A stretch of 64,000 bases of DNA, taken from assembly GCA_031213475.1 (NCBI GenBank), contig JARUPZ010000017.1, forward strand, positions 10,805,087 through 10,869,086, read 5' to 3'. Each line of letters starts with the position of its first letter. Position 1 is the first letter of the stretch. The notes under the pieces are model-generated. The model made no database searches. It saw nothing but the letters and a program-made list of their open reading frames with translations, and was not told the origin of the DNA. Below are positions 49,001-60,564 of the stretch, in pieces. The translations under genes were made by a program, and so were the position numbers. This DNA is from Nereocystis luetkeana. Its lineage: Eukaryota > Sar > Phaeophyceae > Laminariales > Laminariaceae.

Positions 49001-52000
49001 ACGGCATCTGCTCATCGGTTGAGTTTATTTTGGGTCTCAGAATCACACCTTAGGGTGAGGTAAACAGCCTGAAGCCCCTCAATTCAGTATAATAACCCCA
49101 GAAAAAAAATCAGAGCAGCGTAACCCTACCCTTACCCTGGCCCTAAGAGGGGAAGACTTGACCGACGCGAGGGTAATAACCTAACCGACGTGAGGCAAAA
49201 AGGTAACCGACAAGAGGTACCAACGAAACAGGCTGGGGCAAAACAGAAAACGTAACTGACACGATGAAAAAAAAGGAACCGAACTAAGGTACCAAGGTAG
49301 ACATGTAACCGATTTGATAAAAATAACGATAGCGATTCGAGAAGCGAGCATAAAGGAGCACCACGCTGTGACGGTCTGTGTTTGTCGTATTGCTGGTCAG
49401 CGGACAACAAATGACGCCTAACCCTAACCCTAACCCAACTGCAGTGCTATGCTAAGTAGTGTGGTCAAGTGCGCCTACCTGCGACAGGCTTTGGCGGCGG
49501 CATGGTGCCTCGCTGGCCCGAAAGAGCTTGACCATCTTGACAATCCACAGCGTTGCCCTCCCCATTCATCCACCTCTGCCCTAACATCGCCTCCTGCATC
49601 GACAGACATAGCACGAGGGAGCGGGGGGGCGTTGGGGGGGGGGGTACTCTTTTGTGGCTTGCCTTAGTCATTTCACCAATGACCACGCATCCCCTTCGAC
49701 ACGGAGGTGGGTTAGGGTTAGGGAGGTAGGGAGGGAGATCTCAACACCGTCAGAATGCTCCGTAGAATCCCTTGAGATGCTCGATCAAGGGTATGATAGT
49801 CGTTCGCTTGCACCAACGTACTGCAGTCTACGAGTCGCCATACACCAGAAGAATAGCATGCGAACGACACCACCAACCCATGGCATTAACGCCAACTCTA
49901 ACGCTAACGCTAGCAACAATACTAACAACGAAAACGATAACTCTGACGCCTAGAAGGAAGCCTAGAAAACAAACTCGTCGAAAAAAAGGATTCGTCGAAA
50001 GGAACAGCCCAAAGGGATCCTGAAAAGGGATCGACAACACCCCATCAAAAACAAGAAACCGCGAGAATAAATCGGCCGGACACGAGGCAAGCGAACAACA
50101 ATCAAGTTCGAGGTGCAGACCAAGACATACCAAAAAGCCCAAAAAGAAACAAGGTAGAAATAGACCGCATGCATGAAAGAAAGCCGGAGGAAACACAGAT
50201 AATTATGTGAGAGAAAATCGCCCCTGGAGCAACCAATACGGGGAAACATGTAACGGAAATCAGAACCAACCATGGTTGACAAGTATAGGGGCTTAAGTGG
50301 TTCCGGGGCCATCGTGGTTTCTCATTAACATAGACCCCGCAATACCGAAAAAAAAAACACAGGAAAACGGTGAATGAGCGTGGTTAAGCTAGTCACCTGC
50401 ATCCCCCCGTAAGAAGTGCCATTGTGCACAAGCGAGCCACAAGCCGCCCCACACCCTCCTTCCTCAGCCCCCCCTGCATTCCCCCGCTGCTCGCCCACAC
50501 ACTCCTTCCCATCCCCCCGTCGGGCCACGGACCCCTCCACTCGGAGTCCTTCAGGGAAAATCCCAGAATTTACCTCAGGGTACGGAGACGCGCATACTTT
50601 CACACGGCCACCGCCGCCACCACCATCATCAGGGCTGTCCCAGCTTCGCCCGGCGGCGGGCTCTTCTCCTGCGAGGCTGGCTAGGGCAGCAGAAGCTGCT
50701 GCGTGGGAAGCGTCCTCAGAATGGGAGTCGCTTCCACCCCCTCCCCCCCCGGCGGAGGCAGTGGCGGGGGATTCCGAGGGCGGCACGCTGGAGGTGTCGG
50801 ATACCGAGCGGACTCGTTGGTCCTGCAGACAGTAGAAGCAGCGGCGGCAGCGCACACGGGGGGGGCGGGGGGGGTTGGGGTTGACTCGCGCTGCAAAGAG
50901 GTACGCTTTGCGTGAATCCAGGATTTGGGCTACTCGCCTATCTTGTTACTGGTATGTAGCATAGGCTGCGGTGTGAGAAGGAGCTACGAACCGTTTATAA
51001 GCGCGAAAATAGAAAACAAAAACATACCTTAGAGGCTGCGACAAGACTATCACAATCTCCAAACCTTCTCAGGCGAGCGAAGGGGCGAGCGGGCAACACC
51101 GGTGCAGCTACCTCATAGTAGTCCGGCAAGAAGCCACTTGCACCCCTTCACATATAGGACGGCCCAAATAGAACATGTACAGACCATTCCCACTGCATCA
51201 TCTAGATCTCAACAGGGCAGGAGATCATCCTGATCTGTATGATCTAGCTCGTATATCCTGCATGATCTACTTGTAGGGCATGTTTCCTCGGTCGAATCTG
51301 TACTTCAACAGATAGATCCTGCACGACATATTGTAACGGCAGGGTTAGAGGGTGAGGATCTACGGTATATGATCTACAGTAGATTGTAGTCTGCCTCATG
51401 ATCTATGAGAGTAGTAGATCGTGATTCGTCCGACGACTTGGATCGTGCTCTGTCCAATGTATTGAAACAAAATGACAACACAACAATGGCACCGGGTGCA
51501 GTTACCTCGTAGTACTCCGCCAAGCATCCGCCGTAGTCGTCACTCCAGCTGAGGCGGCCCTTCGAATGGCGTCGCCAGAAGAACCGAGGAGCTCCTCTTG
51601 CTCGCTGAAAGCACAGCAGAAAACAGAGGTCACACAGCAGAAAACGAAGGTCAATCAGACGCGTGCTATGTACGATAGACGTATGCGATACACAACATGT
51701 ATAGCACATTTCGGCCAACACTTGGGACTGGCGTGGGGGGGCTCCTTAAGGGCACTGACAGCACTGAGGAACTACGGTACCAAGTATCGTTGGAGTTACA
51801 GTCACAGTGGTGTATCGATCTTGATACCATCCGGTTTAAGGCCATATTAACAGCAGAGATAACACCAGGTAAATCGGCCTGTCACGATCAAACTACTCGT
51901 ACTTAGTACGGGACTATTTGCTAGATATGGAAAAACAAGACCATATTAGGGATAAGAGCATGTTGAGATGTTTAGTAGTATAGCCTGTCACGGGGTGGTC

Positions 52001-55000
52001 ATAAAACGGGTGCACCACTGTAGTGCCTTCCAGTATCTTACGTGATACACGCATTTCATCTCTATATGAATATATTTATGTATAAAGGGTTAGGGTACGG
52101 GGTTGTTGATCGGGTTAATTAAGGTTGAGCTACACTTCATCTCAATCTCAGGTTTTGGGTGAGACCAAGATGATACACGAATGAGAAGTTATTCGGAGGG
52201 CTCTTCATGCACCCCGACCCGCGGTCGGACCAGTAAGTGATTGAAATTTCACGGGTCGGATCGGGTCGGGTCGGGTCAGGAGGTTTTCAAACCCTCATGG
52301 GTCGGGTCGGATCGGGTCGGGCTAGGAGGTTTTCAAACTCTCACGGGTCCGATCCGGTCGGGTCGGGTCGGGCCGGGTCGGCTCGTGTAATGACCCGACC
52401 CGCGAGGTTTGATCCGATCAGTGAACAGCCCTGTAAATTATGCTCGGTCAGTTCAGTCCACACGCTCGAACTACAACACACATCGGACCGATCACAAGAT
52501 AGATCACGATCTAATACAAGTCCATCTAGACAATCCAAGCCCTATATGTATGTAGCAGTTATTACGCACATCCAAGACGATTGGCGCCCGAAGATAGAGA
52601 GAAGCCCAAGTCCGCTATGCCCTGACAGAAAATTTATCATGCATCGCCTCGCGCTCGGGCCCTAACAAGGAACGTGATTTCCAGTAATTTGCGGCCCTAC
52701 AGTAGCTTCGTCTTCGACCCTTACGACACGGGCCACACCCAAATTACCAGGATCAACCTGAATCAGCGCAACAGTGATTCGCGTATAAATATATATATGA
52801 TATATAAGGGCTCCGCATGGGTGCCTGCCGGCACCCATGCTCCGGATAGGAAAATATACCCCAGTGCCAAGTCGTGTGATTACTTTTAAGGAAGTTGACA
52901 TAAATGTACCATTCGATCTTGTTACGAATGGGATCAGGGCACTGCCAAGTGATGCCGGGAAAAGCCACTGCCGAGTGTCAGTTCTCAATTTTCTTATCTG
53001 TCTCACTCGAGTTTTATAGAGCAACTTTTAGAGCGCATTTGTTTGGGGCGTTTTTTTGTTATCTTTTTCAGCCATGTACTCTGAAGCCCGGAAATCACAA
53101 CCGTCTATTATTTCTTATGGGCCAGGAGATCATCGATAATTTGGAGCTCAGTTGCTGCTGTCGGGGGCAGAAATCATCCTAGTTCCGAGGGGTTTCTCAC
53201 AGGACTGAGATAATCGCTTTAATTTTGTTCACAATGATAGTATACTGCTGTAGTTTTGCTGCCCTTTTGCTGCCCAGTTGCCGAGTACCCAAAACCCACG
53301 CCTATATCACCCCTTTCTAAGGCGAGCTGTATACCTACTTCCAACGGCGCTTGTGCAGAGGAGATGACCTCTCCCGCACACGAAAGCGATAGCAGCTAGC
53401 TGCAGCATAACATAAAAGATAGCCGCAACAGCAACAGCAAGAGTAGTAGCAGGCATCGCTGCTGCTGCGTTCGGTTGCTGCAGCTGCTGCTGCTGTACAG
53501 ACCCAGCCGCAACACCAGCAGCACCACAACAACAACAGCAGCAGCGGTATGTACGGCATCGCAGCAGACAGCAAGTTGCAGTACTGTATACGCATAAATT
53601 ACTGCGAGAACAGGATGCGTACTATACTCGCCTTATCGCACTCAATCCTGAGAACAGCAGGCAGCAATCGAGATACTTCATGTACGATGAGCAGTATCGA
53701 GCACCTACCGGATACATGATACCTGGTACCTGATATCGATCGGCAATACAGAACATCCGCAAAGTACTCGCACTACTACTGCTGACGACATGGGTAGTAT
53801 TCTCAGTCTGAATCGCGGCGAAAACACCAACACAGCAGTCACCGGGATACAACGATCTGGTACCCAGAACGGTGCGATACCCCGAGAAGGCGCATGCAGT
53901 CGTCCGTCGAAGAGAGGGGCAAAGGAAGGCAGCCAACGAGTAACTCAATACCGAGGTGGTCGATCAGGCCGATGGTGGCCCGCAAAGCAAGGGAGTCGGG
54001 AGAAAGCGGTAGTATCAGCAAGGCCGAGAGATCGACCTTCGCAGAGTAAAAAGCTACTATTAATACTGTAAGATGAAGCCTGTCACGGGAAGCTCTTCGC
54101 GGAGCAACAACACCTAAACAACTTTCCAGGACCACAGAAAATAGAACGTCCGCGACTCCTTTTTCCAGCAAATATCCCTCAAGTTCGGGGTCGCCGCGCT
54201 CGTCGGTGGCACGAGACTCCGAGACGCGCGCACGGGCGAACACCCGTCGGAGTCCGGATCGCGTGACCGTCGAGGAAAGCGGTCGAAAAAGCAAGCACGA
54301 AGGCAGGGGGGCGAAGGCTTCCGGAGTCCCAGACAAAGTTGAAGATAAAATTGGAATTTTAAGGTTGGCTCCCAGCGGCCGAGATTCACGATATACAAGG
54401 TTCCCCTCCGGGAGGTGCCTACAGCAGTACTACTCAGGTAGGGGAGTGGCGCAAGAGCGAAATAATACTCGTATGAAATCCTGCACAACTGTTCAGAAGT
54501 AGTAGCTGTATCCACCCATCATTAACGTGAAGGACTCACACACGCAATTTTTTGAGGACACAATACGTACACTGTTTGCGGAATTAGTGTGGAATCATAA
54601 TCATTACTATTACTACAATCATATAAAATAGGGTACCGGTAGGTAGACATGGATCCCGAACAGATGACTCACACGACAAGTCCAATGTATGCGGCATAAG
54701 TACAAAAAACTGCCTGAGGTCGAGGTTGCGCCATAATATTTTGTGGCCGGCTGAGTAAGATACAGCAAATACAACATATATCCCCCCAGTATATTTTTTT
54801 CTTCGTGCTCAGGGTAACAAAAAGGTTTCACAGATAAACGTTCGAGAACCAATCGTAGTCCGAGTACTGAGAGTATTCGAGTACTGCTGGCGGCAAAAAC
54901 ATTGCGAGTACTGAGAAGGCCCAAATACTGAGCGTAATGAGAGTATGAGCAGTACCGAACCCTGAGAGCATAGCCAAATATGTACCCGCAGTATCGAAAC

Positions 55001-58000
55001 ACTATTATGCCTCGCAGAGCATACATTTTCAAAATACTGCCAGTGGTCCAAGTACTTAGGGTTAGGGTTAGTACTCGAGTTGTCCCCAGCGAAAGTAATA
55101 TGCTCCAACTCCCACTCGTGGGACCATCTGGGAGTATTTTATGTCGAACAATGGGCCTGAGAATTTGTCGACACAGTGCACAGACGGTCGAAGTATACTT
55201 CATACTCGAAGTGTACTGGACATATTGGGGGTATTTCGGTATGTACTGCGAGTAGATACATACCGAAAACCAGTGATACGAACGCTTACCAACAGACGAA
55301 ATACTGATAGACTACTGTAGTACTCGCATACCCGTGGTACAGAACCCCGAGATATTGAAGCACAACAGGGAGTATCCACGAGAGCAGCAGTAACGAGAGC
55401 CCCGAATTGGTGCGAGCCCGAAAGTATACGCAGTAGTATATGAAGTAGAGTACAGAACCTCAAAATACTGCGAGTACTCGCAGTATCTGGAGTACAAACC
55501 CCCCGAAATACTGCGAGTGGAATGTAGGAAGTACCTACGGCAGCATTTTCTTGAGCATACTTTGCTTTACTCCCAAGTATTGGGAGTAGCTGTGACTTGT
55601 TGAGGTATGAACGCACGCCAAACGTAAGCGAGACCAAACTCTTTGCATTGGGTAAAACACACATCTTGTATAATATCGTACGTTCAGAAAGCAAGGTGGA
55701 TGTACCGATACAAAAAAGTCGAAAGTGAAAAAAAAAAAACGTGGATGGTGCGAGTCGAACCTCCGAAACTGATTTTTTATCGACAGCAGTATGACACCTA
55801 CGCTAGAGCGGTGCTCGTACAGCTGGAACGTCGTGTGTTTTACGCAATCCAAAATACATTGAATAATTTGCAGGATCTCCTATAGCAGTAGAGTACGTAG
55901 CTTGTACAAGTAAGGCTGCGTATACAGCAGTACTGCTGTAAAATGCCATGTGGTCTGATACCTGTACGACAGCAGAAGATACGCGTGCTGCGACAAAGGA
56001 ACGTACGTGTGCTGATCCCCTTTCAGCTGGCTCTAGGATCTATCGGTGAGCAGTGCATGGCGCACTGCAGTCGGTAACTACTGTCCGTATGTTTTGTACG
56101 AACGCTGCTGTATGTACACGATGCTTGTACGAACAATTTGTTTTCGTTGTACTCGAGTCGACGAACATATCGGGGATGATCGGTACAGAGCAAAAAATGC
56201 CGGTCACACATTGCGGAAGGTAGGCATGCATAGGTCAATGCTGCTGACAACAACGCACACCACAGAGTATCGTAGAACTGAGCGTACAGCGCGGATCTTC
56301 CACATGCGCATAGTACCCCAGCCTGCTGCTGCTGTTGGCGCACTGCTGTGCTGAGCTGATCTGGAGCAGAGGCAATGTTGAATCACCCACAGCAATATGC
56401 GCAGTACGATCATCGATACGCGCAAGGTATGCCCAGTGCTGCTGCTGCTGCGTGCTGTAGGAAGCTGGAGGAAAGCACGTTCTGCGGACTGTTGCCATTG
56501 TTGTCTGGGCGCTGGCCCGTGCTCCGTGCAACAACATTAAAAAATGTACAGGGATATACGTCAGCCTGGGTACATACTACAAGGCGCTTCGCTCCGCGGG
56601 CGGCCTACGCCGCCCGCTACGCTCGCTCAGGAAGGAAAAAAGTACATCAAATTATGCGAAGCAAACAGAGGTCCACGATTGAATTTAGACTTTTTAATGA
56701 TCGTAATTGCAAACCGGCGACTTGATAATGCCAAGAGTCCCGCCGCCATGCTTCAGGAAAAAACAGCTACGACGCCAGCTGGGACGCCACATACGCTTCG
56801 CGTCGCGGATGTCGTACGTACGTACGTACGTACCTGTACGTACATACATACCCCAGGTAGGGTACTACTTATTTTCTTCTTTTGATATGCTCCATGTCTG
56901 TACTCGTATGTACGAAGAAAGCGAAAGCACAGAACGGCACAGCAGCAAAAACGATGAAAATGAAACCGAAAATTCGGAAAGAAAAAAAAATCCCCGTCCC
57001 CTCTCGTGTAAAATTTCTGCGTGATTGGAACACTTTACACCCGGTCAAAAAGAAGAAGAAAAAATCGAACAGAAGATCTTCTCTCTCAGCCTCGTACGCC
57101 GCCCGCCCCTCTCGCGACCACCTCGCCATCGATTCGGGCCGGGTAAAGCTTTTATCACTCTCTGCCACAATCAGCCCCGTCGCCCGCCTCGCGTGAAGCC
57201 CGGTGCTCACCGTGGCCGTGGTTCGCCAGCTCGATGACGTTGATGTTGAAACTGCACAGCTCCCTCTTTCAACTTCAGCGTGGTCGCAAAAATAAGCACC
57301 GCTTGAATATTATCTTGCGATTCCGAACGACCCTTATAACTCGTACATACTCTATCAAAAGAAATAAATGGAGGCCAGGCAAAGCCCGTTCATGCATCCC
57401 TCGTGTCTCGAGGCACACGCGACGCCTAGGCACGAAAGCGGCGACCGCGCTCCTTGCAACCCCCTCTCTACCCACCAGCACCCGCTGACACCCGCGACGG
57501 CGCCGGACTCTCCCACGGTGCCGTACTCGGAGTACACGCACGCACACGAAACGAAAGAAGAAAAAAGGAAGAAAGGACCGAGAGTGCCAAGAGAAATGGA
57601 GAAAACAAAGAACTGCTGGAAAGATCCGGCAAGTAATGAATGGAGGCGATTTCGAAGTGGGAGCTCTGAGAGGCCAGGGATGTACCAACCGAGCACGCTC
57701 AGGATTTAGATCTAAGTAAGTGCTCCCATATTTCGTATGAAAAAAAGCTGGCAGACGGTGGAATACTCCGAGGAACACAACCAGCCACAGCAACACTGCG
57801 CACATGGGTGTATCTCACACGTACGGCGTATGAGCGGCAGCGTTGGAATGATGGGATCTGTGCATGTTGTCTGCTATGTACCTGGTATATGTCTGAGCTG
57901 TGTGCTCACAGCTCATGAGAGCCTAGGGGAGAAAACAGACAACATTTCCCGATACGTACGTACAAAATAACGCCTCTCGTACTGAAACCAGGGAAATCGT

Positions 58001-60529
58001 CGACCAATGTGTCCGGTCGGGCTTCATGTGTCCGAAAAGTGCTCGTACGAAGAGAAAAGTTGGCAAAAGTACGAAAATTTGACAAACATACGTATTCATA
58101 TATAGTCCCCCCCTTGGCGGCTTGCAGCCCCCGATTGCCAGCCAGATTATCTTCCTTCCTCTCGTATGCGCTGGCGATCTGCGTTATTTTGGGGGGAAAC
58201 CTGGGTGTTTCTATTGGCCTGCAACCCCCCCGGGATAAAAACAAAGGTCAGATGAAGCCAGAAGAGAGATGTGCACGCTGTGCCCCAGTTCGACGCTTCT
58301 CCCCTTGGGCATTTTTCTAGTCCCCTGTTTATTGCTGTACGCAAACGCCATTCTTAACGAAAAAAAAAAACACGATTCGTGAGATTTCGTCTTGAAACGC
58401 CTTTTTTTTTGTCGTGAATCATGACAAAACAAAAACACGAGTCATGACGCCATTTTTTTCAGCTTTTCCCTAAAACACACAAAATCACGATTCGCGACTT
58501 TTGGCGTGTTTCGAAATACGCCTGATCGAGGCACTACGAAACCCACGCGCACCAACGGTATCCGAAGGTCGGTATAGGGTCATGGCAGATTCTGCTTCGT
58601 ACGCCGCTTGTGGACAACAGGCGGCTACACAAAGACACCACCGGGCGCGGGCTAACGAGCACGTTGTGGCCTCGAAATTTCGAGGAGAAGCCACAGCCTG
58701 AAGACTAAAGCGAAAGTGATCCGAGAATGACACAGGCCCGGCCGGGCAGACGGCCTGCGAGATGGAATCTCGCGGACCGGGCTTGCCCGACGGTCGGTGA
58801 GATTCGAATATCACAGGCTGGGTCAGGCTTCGGCCCGTGATTCGTCTATATCACGGGTCGGGCTAGGCGCGGTCTACCCGGCCCGGCCTGACCGTGCCTC
58901 GCTCGCGAGAGTTTGCCCCACCGCAAAAACCGTTGGACTTGAGTTATCGGATTTTTTAAAACTTGAAAATATGATGAACCGCGACGTTTTTCAGTATTTT
59001 TCGTTAGAACTGAAATCTCACGGATCGCGATGCTTTGCCATGACAGAAAGCCACGACTCGTGTTTTTTTTTTGTTCGCTACCAGGTATGTAGCACACCTA
59101 ACCCTAACCCTAACCCATTTCGCCTATTTTCCAAATCCTGGATTTTGGGCCTTGCAGGCTTTCCAGGGCGATACCATGACAACAATCAATTCTTCCATTA
59201 CGCACCTCAAAGTCACCAGAAGACCCACCCGACACAAGCGCCTCCCCCGCGCCCCCCCTCCCTCGGAAAGGGCTACCATCGCCGCCGCCATCGCCCCTCA
59301 AGGCCCCTCTTGCACAATCGCCATTATTCCCCGAAGAGCGGGCGTACAGTCCCCCCTTCCCATCCCCATTAGGCTCTGATGCTCCCTCACCCCCATCTTG
59401 TCCTTCGGCCCCGTCTCCTCTAGGATCAAGGACCTGAGATATCAGCACAATGGTGGTGGACGTGCGCGTTGCACCGACGGCCACACCGTCGGCCACATCA
59501 ACGGTCATAACGACGATCACATGAACGGTTACACCAACGGTCACACCAACGGCACGCCAACGATCACACAATGGTCAAACCAGCAGTCACACCAACGGTC
59601 ACACCAACAGTCACGCTAACGACCATACCAATGTCCAACACACCATCGACCACACTATTGGTCATACCGACAGTCACATCAACGGCCACCCCAATGGTCA
59701 TATCGACGCCCATACACCAACCGTAACACCAACGGTCATGCCGACGTCTTACCGACGGTTATACCGACGGCCGCACCAACGGCCACAATCATGGTCAAAG
59801 GGACGGTCACAAATATTAACGGTCATACCAACGGTCACACCGGCAGTCTGTCTGGTCGATGTCCACACACCAACGATCACACTAGCGGACGTACCGACGG
59901 TCACACCAACGGTGACACCAAGGGTTACACAAATGGTCACACCAACGGTCACACCGACGGTCACACCAACTGTCGAACCAACGGCCACACCAACGGTCAC
60001 ACCAACGGTCATTACTGTGGAAGCGAGCGAGCGCATTCGTTCAACCCTTTCATAGTGCATTTGTCTCCGGATCGCGACAATAAGCACTGCACGTCAGCGA
60101 AGGCAAGCTTGTATCCATGATATTTCACGTATCCCCCCCTAACCCTAACCCTAATACATGACGACGATATATTCAAGTGTTATAGATCATGGCTCACCTT
60201 TCCAAACATCCAAATGACGGCCGAAAGGACCGGGTGTTTCTGTACCCAAAGGAGCCCTGTCCGACCCCGATGGCATGCACAGCACAGGCGGTACAGGGGG
60301 GTCGAGAGAGCGTGAAACAACACTGTCAGAGCTGACGACACACCGCATATGGGGACCAGAGGCCGGTGGACTGAAACGTCAAACAACTCGAACAAGCCTG
60401 GAAAATATCGTTCTTCTGCCGAAAATCGTGACGGTTTCGAGCAGATCACATCTGCGATAGATGGGTCCAGAGGGCGACAAAAAAACAGGCTTATCTATCC
60501 CTTGCCCTAACCTTAAGACGATTGGATCA

Positions 60530-60564
<35 letters not shown>

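Noticed and set aside
55740..55830. tRNA-like segment on the minus strand (GGTTCGACTC with an upstream TAGCGTAGGTG)
   Set aside because: Resembles Pol III boxes B and A, but the acceptor and T stems do not pair.
59738..60120. Thr/Val/Pro-rich and Gly/His-rich ORFs on both strands
   Set aside because: Products of the 12-bp minisatellite, which leaves several frames open.
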